Part shown: positions 1-7,776 of the stretch, one piece after another
How the letters are laid out: every line of letters starts with the position of its first letter
Numbering within the stretch: position 1 is the first letter of the stretch
Source of the DNA: Alkalibacterium pelagium
GTDB lineage: Bacteria; Bacillota; Bacilli; Lactobacillales; Carnobacteriaceae_A
Direction: 5' to 3'
Length of the DNA stretch: 64,000 bases
NCBI RefSeq assembly: GCF_900109325.1
Contig: NZ_FNZU01000007.1
Span: 68,158-132,157 of the forward strand
Translations under genes and position numbers: made by a program
Notes under the pieces: generated by a model
The model's input: only the letters and a program-made list of their open reading frames with translations
Told to the model about the DNA's origin: nothing
The model's database searches: none

Positions 1-53
1 CCGAACTGACCTCTTCAAAATACATTATTTTTGGCGAAGGACAAATTAGATAA
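1..53 (+). CDS. 3' end of a plus-strand gene (partial)
   Basis: The first bases read as an open frame of 16 codons ending in TAA at 51-53, with a C-terminus reading KYIIFGEGQIR. It runs into the hairpin at 61-100, which has a T-run on this strand, as a convergent gene would. Too little is present to name a family. The call rests on plausible residue use and terminator placement only. Confidence 0.35.
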   Translation, partial: ELTSSKYIIFGEGQIR

Positions 54-57
54 GTAG

Positions 58-105
58 AAAAAGACAAGCGCAATCCCTGAATGGGGATTCTGCTTGTCTT
101 TTTAT
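58..105. terminator. Bidirectional intrinsic terminator
   Basis: Arms at 61-69 and 92-100 are a perfect 9-bp inverted repeat, extended inside by AATCCC/GGGATT. There is a T-run on the plus side and an A-run before it, so it can end both the minus-strand aro operon and the partial gene arriving from the left. Confidence 0.85.
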
Positions 106-109
106 GTGT

Positions 110-391
110 TTAGTCTTCCGATTCGTCCATCAGCCTCTGCTGCGTCTCTTTAGTAATAACCATCAGTGCCTGGTAGAAGTCTGATAGCTCGCGTTTGAAA
201 GCTGGATTACTGAGCCGTTCGATGTTTTTCTTGATCACGGCTTCTTCTCTTCCTGCGTCCAGAATAGGCAGATTATGTGCCTTTTTGTATTCGCCGACTT
301 TCAGCACTGTTTCCATCCGTTTTTCAAACAAAGCCGTCAGCTGCTGATCGATCAGGTCAATCTCCTCGCGGCATTGGTCCAGTTCAGTCAT
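110..391 (-). CDS. Chorismate mutase, AroQ class
   Basis: A 93-residue, wholly helical chorismate mutase of the AroQ fold that converts chorismate to prephenate. The N-terminus (LDQCREEIDLIDQQL) carries the conserved Arg and the D-x-x-D/Q pattern, and the middle has the usual K-V-x-x-Y-K segment. The length matches stand-alone monofunctional mutases, with no fused DAHP synthase or dehydratase domain. It is the last gene of the minus-strand aro operon: its ATG directly follows the aroC stop, with GGAGG 7 bases upstream. With tyrA in the divergent operon it commits carbon to tyrosine and phenylalanine. The symbol is left empty because aroQ is also used for dehydroquinase. Confidence 0.9.
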   Translation of the reverse strand: MTELDQCREEIDLIDQQLTALFEKRMETVLKVGEYKKAHNLPILDAGREEAVIKKNIERLSNPAFKRELSDFYQALMVITKETQQRLMDESED

Positions 392-1480
392 TTAGTTTCC
401 TCCCAGAATCAGATCGGTCAGTGCAATAGCCGTCACTGCTTCAAGGACGGGTAGGACACGGGGAACGATACAAGGATCGTGGCGCCCTTCCACTTCAAGT
501 TCGGCTGCTTTTCCTTCTCTGACGTTGATCGTCTGCTGTTTCTTCTTGATCGATGCCGGTGGTTTGACTGCGGAACGGAACACGATCGGCATGCCGTATG
601 TGATGCCTCCGATGATGCCTCCGTTATTGTTCGAGCGCGTCTTCACCTGACCATTTTCATCGTAGTAGTATTCATCATTGGCTTCGGAGCCTTTCATTCT
701 GGTGATATCGAAGCCGGTACCGAATTCGATTCCCTTGATTGCCGGGACGGAGAATACGAGGTGCGCCAGTGTAGATTCCACTGAATCGAAGAACGGATTC
801 CCGTATCCAGCCGGGATGCCCAGCACAAAGGTTTCAACAACGCCTCCAACAGAATCTCCTTCTTCTTTCGCTTCAAGGATAAGGTCCCGGATCGCTTCTT
901 TCTTTTCACCATCGAATAGAGGCAGCTGATCTTTCTTGAACGCTTCCGCCTGCTCGTGGGTGACCTCTTTCTGGTCCGCAAACCGCTGATCTTCAATGTG
1001 GCCGATTGACTGGATATGGGAGCTGACTGTTACGCCTTTCTGCTTCAACCACTGCTGGCAGATCGCTCCAGCAAATACGATCGGTGCGGTAATCCGTCCG
1101 GAAAAATGTCCGCTGCCACGGTGGTCATTATGACCTTTGTATCTCATTCGTCCAGGGTAATCTGCCTGACCCGGTCGCATGACATCCTTAAGTAAACTAT
1201 AGTCTTTTGACCGTGTATTTGTATTTCTGATAATGGCCGTTAGTGGTGCCCCTGTCGTTTTCCCGTCCAGGAATCCGCTCAGAATTTCCGGCAGATCTTT
1301 TTCTTTACGCGGAGTCGTCAGGTCACTGCTTCCCGGTGCTCGTCTTGCCATTTCAAATTGTACCTCTTCCATATCGATTTCAAACCCGGGCGGCAGCCCA
1401 TTGATTGTGATTCCTATCGCGTCTCCGTGAGATTCACCAAATAGAGAGAGTTCAAGTTGTTTTCCCCAAATGCCACTCAT
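392..1480 (-). CDS. aroC: Chorismate synthase
   Basis: Chorismate synthase, 362 aa, removes phosphate from EPSP to give chorismate using reduced FMN as a catalyst. The GESHG signature near residue 16, the RRAPGSS segment near 47, the NNNGGIIGG stretch and the RHDP signature at about 333 are all present. The length is normal. Its ATG follows the aroA stop directly (TAAATG), and the ribosome binding site AGGAGG lies inside the end of aroA, so the two are probably translationally coupled. I see no flavin reductase fusion, so reduced flavin must come from elsewhere. Confidence 0.97.
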   Translation of the reverse strand: MSGIWGKQLELSLFGESHGDAIGITINGLPPGFEIDMEEVQFEMARRAPGSSDLTTPRKEKDLPEILSGFLDGKTTGAPLTAIIRNTNTRSKDYSLLKDVMRPGQADYPGRMRYKGHNDHRGSGHFSGRITAPIVFAGAICQQWLKQKGVTVSSHIQSIGHIEDQRFADQKEVTHEQAEAFKKDQLPLFDGEKKEAIRDLILEAKEEGDSVGGVVETFVLGIPAGYGNPFFDSVESTLAHLVFSVPAIKGIEFGTGFDITRMKGSEANDEYYYDENGQVKTRSNNNGGIIGGITYGMPIVFRSAVKPPASIKKKQQTINVREGKAAELEVEGRHDPCIVPRVLPVLEAVTAIALTDLILGGN

Positions 1481-2740
1481 TTACATTCCTCCTAATAGTT
1501 TAAAGTCTTCCCAGAAATGCGGGTATGATTTTGCTACACATTCTGTATCTTTTATTGTAATGGGTTCGTCGCATCGTGTTGAGGCGATCCCCAGCATCAT
1601 AGCCATCCGGTGATCCTTGTGACTCCAGACTGTCGCTCCACCTTTGAGCTGATCCACGCCTTGAATGACGAGACTATCGCCTTCAACTTGTATATCTGCT
1701 CCTAGTGCTTGGAGTTCTTTCTGCGTAGCCGCAAGACGGTCACTTTCTTTGATCTTAAGTCTCTCCAGATTGGTGAACCGAGTGTGTCCGATGCTCAAAG
1801 CTGCTGCCAGAGCTGCTGTTGGAATGATATCCGGAAATTGAGACCCGTCGATTACACGCTCTGTTTCATCAGATAGTTTATCCAGAATGTTCAATATAGC
1901 CTTGTCCCCCTGAAGCGACTGACTGTCGAGACCGGATAGACTGATATCATTTCCGATATGATTAGCTGTGAGGAAGAATGCTGCCTGAGAAAAATCGCCT
2001 TCTACAGCATAATCCGCCGCCTGCATCTTCTGATTACCAGGTATCACGAAGGTCTGACCCTCGTCCTCAACTGTGATCTTCATACCAAACAGCTCAAATA
2101 CGTGTAAAGTCAGATCGATATAGCCCTTGGATTCAAGAGGCGTTGTCACGTGGATTCTGGATTCGCCGTTTAAAAAGGGCAGAGTCATGAGCAGGCCTGT
2201 GATAAACTGCGAACTGATGTCACCCCTCAATTCAATTGTATCAGAAGAAAGCTGACCACCAATAAGAAGATCAAGCTGATCCGTACCCTTTAAATCATAG
2301 TCCAGTCCCTGTTTCCTGAACAAATCCTCATAAGGAGTTAATGGACGCTGACCAAGTTTCCCTCGTCCGATGAAACGGGTCTTTCCTTCAAACAGAGTCG
2401 CTACAGGCACCAGGAATCTTAATGTCGACCCAGACTCATTGCAGTCGATCGTCCGAACTGAATCTGAATCCTTCCCTTCAGACTGATTATTCGCCAAGCT
2501 TTTAGACTGAAGGCCGATCCCATGAATCGTGAGAGCATCTTCCTGCTCATCAATTTCAGCACCCATGGCACGCATTCCCTGAATCGTGGCTTTAATGTCA
2601 TCGGAAAACTGAATGTTGCTGATCGTGCTGGTTCCTTCAGCCAGTGCAGCACAAATGATCGCTCTGTGGGCCAGACTCTTAGACGGAGGCACAGTCACGT
2701 CTCCTTGTAGTCTATCTGGTGTAAGTGTTAAATCCGTCAA
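1481..2740 (-). CDS. aroA: 3-phosphoshikimate 1-carboxyvinyltransferase (EPSP synthase)
   Basis: EPSP synthase, 419 aa, joins shikimate-3-phosphate and phosphoenolpyruvate. Substrate-binding PPSKSLAHR lies near residue 18, and the conserved IKESDRL segment is near residue 330. The PEP-loop region reads CNESGSTLRF rather than the G-N-A/S-G-T of the familiar class I and II enzymes, and the late motif reads FPDIIPTAA. From memory these match the clostridial-type branch of the family. The start is TTG: the preceding aroB stop overlaps it as ATTGA, and GGAGG sits 9 bases upstream. Confidence 0.95.
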   Translation of the reverse strand: MTDLTLTPDRLQGDVTVPPSKSLAHRAIICAALAEGTSTISNIQFSDDIKATIQGMRAMGAEIDEQEDALTIHGIGLQSKSLANNQSEGKDSDSVRTIDCNESGSTLRFLVPVATLFEGKTRFIGRGKLGQRPLTPYEDLFRKQGLDYDLKGTDQLDLLIGGQLSSDTIELRGDISSQFITGLLMTLPFLNGESRIHVTTPLESKGYIDLTLHVFELFGMKITVEDEGQTFVIPGNQKMQAADYAVEGDFSQAAFFLTANHIGNDISLSGLDSQSLQGDKAILNILDKLSDETERVIDGSQFPDIIPTAALAAALSIGHTRFTNLERLKIKESDRLAATQKELQALGADIQVEGDSLVIQGVDQLKGGATVWSHKDHRMAMMLGIASTRCDEPITIKDTECVAKSYPHFWEDFKLLGGM

Positions 2741-3825
2741 TGGTCCTGTCCTCCTGTTCTAAGTGATTCAAAAAAGCTGACGTCTGTCTGATGAGTGGCT
2801 GCCGAGCCGATCGAGTTGAGAAGAACGACATGCAGCTGGTTGTTGAGCTGTTTCTTGTCTTTGCTTACAAACGAAAGAATGTCATTATACGCCTTTGGAT
2901 CCTCCAGCTCAGATGGCAGCTGGTGCATCTTCAGCACGTGCCGTATCTGATCAGCTGTTCCTGCTTCAGTCAGCTGTCTGGCTTCGGAAATTTCGGTCAA
3001 GGTTGCCATACCGATTGCCACTGCATGTCCGTGTGTAATATTTTCATAGTGATAGTAGGCTTCGATCGCATGTCCGAGCGTATGTCCGAAATTCAGAAGC
3101 ATGCGCATACCCTTGTCTTTCTCATCCTGCTCGACAACTTCTCGCTTGATGTCGCAGCATCGGGCGATGATCCATTCAATCTCTGTCATCACTGCATCTC
3201 TTGATTCAAGCTTAGACAGACTGTCAAAAAATGCTGCATCCCAGATACATCCGTATTTAATGACTTCTGCCATCCCGTCCGCAAAGTAATGATCGGTCAA
3301 AGTGTTCAAAACCTCTGGGTCGATAATCACTTGTGTAGGATGATAGAAGGCCCCAACCAGGTTTTTCCCTTCCGGCAGGTCTACACCCACTTTTCCGCCG
3401 ACACTGCTGTCAACTTGAGCGAGCAGGGAGGTCGGGATCTGAACTAAATCGATGCCTCTAAGGTAGGAAGAGGCAGCAAAGCCTGCGATATCGCCTATCA
3501 CTCCACCTCCTAAAGCAACGATCACATCGCTTCTGGTCAGGCCAGCTTCAATCAGCTGGGAAAAGATCAGAGGCATCATGGAGAAGGTCTTCGTCTGCTC
3601 ACCCGGCTGCAGAACAATCATGCTGACCTCGAATCCTTCATCAGCCAGCTGCTGTTCTACTCTAGCGCCGTAATAGCTGTCAACATTCCTATCAGTGATG
3701 ACGGCGACCCGTCGACTTTTAGTCAATTGAGCCACTTCTTTCCCGACTTTCTGAAGCAGCCCTTTTTCAATTTTAATCTCATAAGATACAGAAGACTGCG
3801 GTAATCTGACTTTCAATTCATTCAT
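2737..3825 (-). CDS. aroB: 3-dehydroquinate synthase
   Basis: Dehydroquinate synthase, 362 aa, cyclises DAHP using bound NAD and a divalent metal. The NAD-binding loop GGGVIGD is at 106-112, the PTSLLAQVDSSVGGK segment at 131-145, and the expected metal ligands are Glu187 (AEVIKYG), His248 (NFGHTLGH) and His265 (THGHAVAIGM). Length is standard. AAGGAG sits 8 bases before the ATG. It lies 12 bases downstream of aroF and overlaps aroA by 4 bases, so it is an internal gene of one operon. Confidence 0.97.
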   Translation of the reverse strand: MNELKVRLPQSSVSYEIKIEKGLLQKVGKEVAQLTKSRRVAVITDRNVDSYYGARVEQQLADEGFEVSMIVLQPGEQTKTFSMMPLIFSQLIEAGLTRSDVIVALGGGVIGDIAGFAASSYLRGIDLVQIPTSLLAQVDSSVGGKVGVDLPEGKNLVGAFYHPTQVIIDPEVLNTLTDHYFADGMAEVIKYGCIWDAAFFDSLSKLESRDAVMTEIEWIIARCCDIKREVVEQDEKDKGMRMLLNFGHTLGHAIEAYYHYENITHGHAVAIGMATLTEISEARQLTEAGTADQIRHVLKMHQLPSELEDPKAYNDILSFVSKDKKQLNNQLHVVLLNSIGSAATHQTDVSFFESLRTGGQDH

Positions 3826-3837
3826 CTGAATGACTCC

Positions 3838-4878
3838 TTAATTAGATACTGACTGAGTGGATAGAGGAACTGTACGGCCTTCGACTGATGCCAGCTTCTC
3901 GGCTTTTTCCATCAGGAGTCCGAATTCGTCTGGTGTCAGGCACTGTTCTCCATCGCTCCATGCGTTTTCCGGATCATTGTGTACCTCGATCATCAGCCCG
4001 TCCGCTCCTGCTACGATTCCCGATTTCGCTCCAGCTTCAACCAGATAAGACATGCCTCCAGCGTGGCTTGGATCGATAATGATTGGCAGGTGGGACAGTT
4101 TCTTGATGACCGGTACTGCCTGAATATCCAGTGTGTTACGTGTTTCCGGTTCGAACGTGCGGACCCCTCGTTCACAGAGAATGACATTCTCGTTTCCTTC
4201 TGACATGATGTATTCCGCAGACATCAACCATTCCTTGTAAGTTGCAGACAGTCCACGTTTTAGAAGGACAGGTGTCTTGGTTTTCCCTACTTCTTTCAAC
4301 AAGTCAAAGTTCTGCATATTACGTGCACCGATTTGAATCATATCAACAGATTCTACGAATTCGTCGATCCATTTTGTCGACATCAGTTCAGTAACAATCG
4401 GCAGTCCCGTTTCTGCTTTAGCCGTCTGCAGCATGCGCAGCCCTTCAAGCTCCAGTCCCTGGAAGCTGTATGGCGATGTACGCGGCTTGAACGCACCCCC
4501 TCTTAGGAAGTTGGCTCCGGCTTTCTTGATTCGTTTCGCTACGTCAACAATCTGTTCTTCACTTTCGACAGAACACGGGCCGGCAATGATACCCAGCTGG
4601 TCTCCACCGATAGTTTCCTGACCGACTTCTATAATCGAGTTTTCGGGATGAAACTTGCGGTTGGCTCGTTTATATGGTTCTTCAACTCTGACGATCTGCT
4701 CGACTTCCGGACGTGCCTGCAGACGATGCGTATCGATAGCGCTAGTATCTCCGATCACACCTAGAAAGTCCCGTTTGATATCTGAGAAATGACTGACTGA
4801 TACCCCTTGTTCTTCAACCTTCTTCGTAATCTCTTTTATCGCTTTAGCACCTGTTCCCTGTTTTAATACAATAATCAT
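3838..4878 (-). CDS. aroF: DAHP synthase, type I-beta with N-terminal regulatory domain
   Basis: 3-deoxy-7-phosphoheptulonate synthase, 346 aa, catalyses the first step of the shikimate pathway from PEP and erythrose-4-phosphate. Residues 1-70 form the ferredoxin-like (ACT-like) regulatory domain seen in Thermotoga-type enzymes, and the TIM barrel starts near 90. IAGPCSVES places the metal-binding Cys at 102; RGGAFKPRTSPYSFQG and DPSHAGG follow. In this subclass the N-terminal domain usually mediates aromatic end-product feedback, so the enzyme is probably controlled allosterically as well as by the leader upstream. Its start overlaps the preceding gene as ATGA. Confidence 0.96.
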   Translation of the reverse strand: MIIVLKQGTGAKAIKEITKKVEEQGVSVSHFSDIKRDFLGVIGDTSAIDTHRLQARPEVEQIVRVEEPYKRANRKFHPENSIIEVGQETIGGDQLGIIAGPCSVESEEQIVDVAKRIKKAGANFLRGGAFKPRTSPYSFQGLELEGLRMLQTAKAETGLPIVTELMSTKWIDEFVESVDMIQIGARNMQNFDLLKEVGKTKTPVLLKRGLSATYKEWLMSAEYIMSEGNENVILCERGVRTFEPETRNTLDIQAVPVIKKLSHLPIIIDPSHAGGMSYLVEAGAKSGIVAGADGLMIEVHNDPENAWSDGEQCLTPDEFGLLMEKAEKLASVEGRTVPLSTQSVSN

Positions 4879-5432
4879 TGATCTCTCTCCTCTTCTGCTT
4901 TTATTTTATACAGACACCAGACCATTTGAGGTTCATAACGCTCAACAATCTGATAATTGTCTGTTTTTTCTTTTTCAAACACATCTTCGCTGATAATCGT
5001 GTACTTCAGACCCATATTTTTAAAAGCGGTCCAGGCTTTGAACTTGCTGTCAGTGTAGGTGATCGGAAGTGTCTCATTCACTTTGCTCAGGTATTTTTCC
5101 AGAAAAATCTTTGTTGCCGGATGAATCATGGCGCTGTCCATTTTTCTGTCTCTATTTTTTACCAGGACCATCGGCTTGGTTTTCCTTGCGAAAACTTGAA
5201 GCAGTTCTATTTTCTCCCAGTAATCGTAATTGAATTCTTTCCAGCCATAGGGTTTCCTGGCACTCTGAAAGGCTACGGGAAACAGAACGCAGTCGCCTTT
5301 AAGCCGTTCAAGCTCATGAAGGATGGTATCGAATGACGGATAGCCAACAATGTCATCCTCCTCTGCCTGCAATAACGACTGGGCTGCGGCATAACTGTCT
5401 GTATTTTCCGGCCCTAATGTATGAATAATCAT
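4875..5432 (-). CDS. Prephenate-dehydratase-like protein, first gene of the aro operon
   Basis: 185 aa, opening with TLGPENTDSYAAAQ, which resembles the TLGPxGTFSxxAA start of prephenate dehydratase and of the BacA prephenate decarboxylase branch. Phe is replaced by Asp, I cannot find the catalytic T-R-F motif, and there is no C-terminal ACT domain. The rest is consistent with a small periplasmic-binding-type fold but diverges strongly. It sits directly after the leader with GGAGGAG 5 bases before ATG, and aroF overlaps its end by 4 bases. It may be an unusual dehydratase, a ligand-sensing protein or a related enzyme. No conventional pheA is visible in the window, so its role is open. Confidence 0.55.
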   Translation of the reverse strand: MIIHTLGPENTDSYAAAQSLLQAEEDDIVGYPSFDTILHELERLKGDCVLFPVAFQSARKPYGWKEFNYDYWEKIELLQVFARKTKPMVLVKNRDRKMDSAMIHPATKIFLEKYLSKVNETLPITYTDSKFKAWTAFKNMGLKYTIISEDVFEKEKTDNYQIVERYEPQMVWCLYKIKAEEERDQ

Positions 5433-5533
5433 TTGATCTCCTCCACTGACATATCTTGGTAACTTGATGTTTCCTGTTGCTTCGTGTCAGATAAACAGAA
5501 GAGCTGATTTGCCATTCAAACCAACCTTAGGAT

Positions 5534-5666
5534 AAACAAAAAGCTGCATCCGTTATCTGTTTTACTCAAACAGGATAATCGAATGCAGCGTTGGTTGAAA
5601 TCACATGTATAAATTAAAAGTTCATTTATAGTGTGCGCCCATTCGATGTCCTGATGGAATCTATGG
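5534..5666 (-). promoter_or_regulatory. Attenuator with competing terminator and antiterminator
   Basis: Three structures are visible in the transcript. (A) A hairpin with 9-bp arms, 5705-5713 and 5658-5666, whose 5' arm lies in leader codons 24-27. (B) An intrinsic terminator with arms starting and ending at 5589 and 5543 (GCTGCAT/ATGCAGC plus inner pairing), followed by TTTTTGTTT. (C) An antiterminator in which 5640-5647 pairs perfectly over 8 bases with 5578-5585, the 5' arm of the terminator. It is extended by 5636-5638 with 5588-5590, 5632-5635 with 5602-5605, and a 7-bp hairpin 5624-5630/5608-5614. B and C cannot form together. Confidence 0.8.
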
Positions 5667-5677
5667 GGCACTGTTTT

Positions 5678-5782
5678 TTAAGACAGTTTAAAGTGCTCTA
5701 GCCTCCATAGATTGTTTCTAAAGAAGCTAAAGTAATAACGATTCAATTGTGGCGTGATTAAGTTGTTTAATTCTTTAGTCAT
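5678..5782 (-). CDS. Aromatic-rich leader peptide of the aro operon (34 aa)
   Basis: A 34-codon ORF with a strong ribosome binding site (GAGGAG at 5791-5796, 8 bases before ATG) and a promoter about 40 bases upstream. Residues 15-26 read RYYFSFFRNNLW, so six of the eleven residues 16-26 are Tyr, Phe or Trp; another Phe is at 31. The stop codon lies in the loop of a hairpin, and a terminator follows before the first aro gene. This is the layout of a ribosome-stalling leader: shortage of charged aromatic tRNAs would halt translation here. The ORF, ribosome binding site and structures are read directly; regulation is inferred. Confidence 0.85.
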   Translation of the reverse strand: MTKELNNLITPQLNRYYFSFFRNNLWRLEHFKLS

Positions 5783-5830
5783 GTTAAACACTCCTCAATT
5801 GGTTTCAGTCATTAACTAACTGTGCTCACA

Positions 5831-5859
5831 ATACTAGCAAGCATGAAAATGAATGTCAA
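5831..5859 (-). promoter_or_regulatory. Sigma-A promoter of the minus-strand aro operon
   Basis: The minus strand reads TTGACA (5854-5859), a 17-base spacer and TAGTAT (5831-5836). Transcription would start near 5824, leaving about 40 bases before the leader-peptide ATG. Confidence 0.85.
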
Positions 5860-5950
5860 GGGATAAGTTAAAAATAATTATTGTTTTTATCATTTTACTC
5901 TCATGTTACACTTTACTTGTGCTTAAGCAATCGGCAGAATCTCAATCTAT

Positions 5951-5980
5951 TTGCCAATTTATAGTGAACATGTGTATACT
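5951..5980 (+). promoter_or_regulatory. Promoter of the aroE-aroK-aroQ-tyrA operon
   Basis: TTGCCA at 5951-5956 and TATACT at 5975-5980 with an 18-base spacer. The untranslated leader would be under 20 bases, so this divergent operon has no room for an attenuator like its partner's. Confidence 0.7.
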
Positions 5981-6003
5981 TTTTAGAAAAACGAGGTGCC
6001 CAT

Positions 6004-6813
6004 ATGAAATTTTACGGCCTGCTGGGTGAAAAACTGACACACAGTTTATCTCCTCAGCTGCATAAAGAATTGTATAAACGACTGGCCATCAACGCGGCTT
6101 ATAAAACGTTTCCCTGCCCACCCGATCAGGTCCCTCAGGCTGTCGGGAGTCTGAGAATCCTGTCCATCAGCGGATCAAACGTGACGATCCCCTACAAGGA
6201 AACTGTCATCCCTTACCTTGATGAGATCGATCCGACTGCCCAGACACTTGGTGTAGTGAACACGATAAGCAATCAGAACGGCTACTTGAAAGGCTATAAT
6301 ACTGACTACGAGGGCTTCGGCCTGCTGTTCGAGCGTCGCCAATGGAATCTGAGCGGCAAGTCAGTCACTGTTCTCGGTACAGGCGGATCATCCAAAATGG
6401 TCGTCCAGTATCTGAAGGATCACGGAGTCAAGGACATTACTTTAGTTTCCAGAACCATCAAGGAGTCCCGTTCTGATTCAACGGTCAGATACCGGACTTA
6501 CGACGACTTGGACACGTTCAGCGGACATTATCTGATCAATACAACCCCCGTCGGCATGTATCCCAACACAGGCGTTTCTCCGGTATCGGATGAAACGGCC
6601 ACACGCTTCGACGCCCTTATTGACCTGATTTATAACCCTCTGGAAACGGCATTCCTGAAACAGGCCCGTTCAATAGGCAAGCCGGCAGTGAATGGCCTCG
6701 AGATGCTGATCGGACAAGCCATCAAATCTGTAGAAATCTGGGAAAACCGTTCAATCTCATTGGACTTGATGGATGAACTGATTCAGGACTTTTCCCAGTG
6801 GAAGGAAGGGTGA
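6004..6813 (+). CDS. aroE: Shikimate dehydrogenase
   Basis: NADP-dependent shikimate dehydrogenase, 269 aa, reduces 3-dehydroshikimate. Shikimate is held by the HSLSPQLH segment near residue 14; catalytic Lys65 lies in SNVTIPYKE and Asp101 in YNTDYEGF. The nucleotide-binding glycine loop GTGGSSK follows near 125, and the C-terminal GLEMLIGQA helix is intact. The ATG is preceded by GAGGTG. It is the first gene of the plus-strand shikimate operon, 4 bases ahead of aroK. Confidence 0.97.
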   Translation: MKFYGLLGEKLTHSLSPQLHKELYKRLAINAAYKTFPCPPDQVPQAVGSLRILSISGSNVTIPYKETVIPYLDEIDPTAQTLGVVNTISNQNGYLKGYNTDYEGFGLLFERRQWNLSGKSVTVLGTGGSSKMVVQYLKDHGVKDITLVSRTIKESRSDSTVRYRTYDDLDTFSGHYLINTTPVGMYPNTGVSPVSDETATRFDALIDLIYNPLETAFLKQARSIGKPAVNGLEMLIGQAIKSVEIWENRSISLDLMDELIQDFSQWKEG

Positions 6814-6817
6814 GCCT

Positions 6818-7330
6818 ATGACAAACATTGTCCTCATCGGAATGACCGGTAGCGGAAAAACAACCATTGGGAAAGAGCTGGCCAGCCGTCTTAAGTTTCC
6901 TTTCATAGACATGGACGACTATATAGAAGAACAGGCGGGCCAGTCAATCCCGGAATTGTTTGAACAAGGCGAGGAGCTTTTCAGGTCTCTGGAAACTGAC
7001 GTCTGCATCAAGCTGGCCGATTCCACTGATACAGTCATATCGACTGGAGGAGGCGCTGTCCTTAAACCAGAAAACCGGAAGTGGCTCAAGCAGACGGGTA
7101 TGATCGTATGGATCGACCGTCCGATAAATCTGATTGTAAAAGACATTGAGACCGCCCACAGACCGCTTCTGAAAAATGGCACCGATGCCCTGTATACTCT
7201 TTTTGAAAAGCGCCGACCGATCTATGAGGCTCTTGCAGATGTGACTGTCCGCAACGATCAGTCCCTGTCAGAGACGGTGGATGACATACTCAATCAATTG
7301 AATAAAAACGATACTAAAGGAGACCACTAA
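6818..7330 (+). CDS. aroK: Shikimate kinase
   Basis: Shikimate kinase, 170 aa, phosphorylates shikimate at the 3-hydroxyl. The P-loop GMTGSGKTT is at 8-16, DMDDYIEE supplies the Mg/shikimate-binding aspartates, FRSLET carries the substrate arginine, and STGGGAVL forms the glycine loop; the lid arginine is in AHRPLL. Length is standard. The ribosome binding site (AAGGAAGGG) lies in the last aroE codons. Its TAA overlaps the aroQ start by one base (TAATG), suggesting coupled translation. Confidence 0.96.
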   Translation: MTNIVLIGMTGSGKTTIGKELASRLKFPFIDMDDYIEEQAGQSIPELFEQGEELFRSLETDVCIKLADSTDTVISTGGGAVLKPENRKWLKQTGMIVWIDRPINLIVKDIETAHRPLLKNGTDALYTLFEKRRPIYEALADVTVRNDQSLSETVDDILNQLNKNDTKGDH

Positions 7331-7776
7331 TGAAAATATGGATTATCAACGGCCCCAATATTAATCTTCTAGGAACAAGAGAACCGGATGTTTACGGTCA
7401 CGAAACAATGGAATCGATCAACCGTCAGATTCAGACTTATCTGACTGATCACGGACATCTGTATGATTTTTTTCAGAGTAACTCCGAAGGGGCACTGATC
7501 GATAAAATACAGGAGGCGTTGAATGAGCAGGTTGACGGCATCGTCATCAATCCGGCTGCCTATACTCATTACAGTTATGCCATTCATGATGCCTTGAAAT
7601 CTGTGTCCATTCCGACAGTAGAAGTCCATCTGAGTGCCATCCATTCCAGAGAAGCGTTCAGGAAAGATTCGGTGATCGCTCCCGCCTGCATCGGTCAGGT
7701 TTCCGGCTTCGGATCAGCCAGCTATCTGTTAGGCGTACAAGCTCTGGAACTTCATTTGTCAAAGGAGAACGCCTAG
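7330..7776 (+). CDS. aroQ: 3-dehydroquinate dehydratase, type II
   Basis: Type II dehydroquinase, 148 aa, dehydrates 3-dehydroquinate to 3-dehydroshikimate with anti stereochemistry. NGPNINLLGTREPDVYG carries the catalytic Arg17 and Tyr22 on the flexible lid; NPAAYTHYS (Asn74) and VEVHLSAIHSRE (catalytic His100) follow. Active enzymes of this family are dodecamers. The type I enzyme (aroD) that many Firmicutes use is not present here. It overlaps aroK by one base and abuts tyrA. Confidence 0.96.
   Translation: MKIWIINGPNINLLGTREPDVYGHETMESINRQIQTYLTDHGHLYDFFQSNSEGALIDKIQEALNEQVDGIVINPAAYTHYSYAIHDALKSVSIPTVEVHLSAIHSREAFRKDSVIAPACIGQVSGFGSASYLLGVQALELHLSKENA

Noticed and set aside
4878..5336. 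152-codon plus-strand frame opposite the PDT-like gene
   Set aside because: It lies entirely antisense to a gene that is coupled by overlap to aroF and is Phe/Ile-rich without features.
5500..5800. T-box riboswitch before the aro operon
   Set aside because: There is no AGGGTGGNACCGCG-like T-box sequence and no specifier loop; the ORF plus terminator explains the region better.
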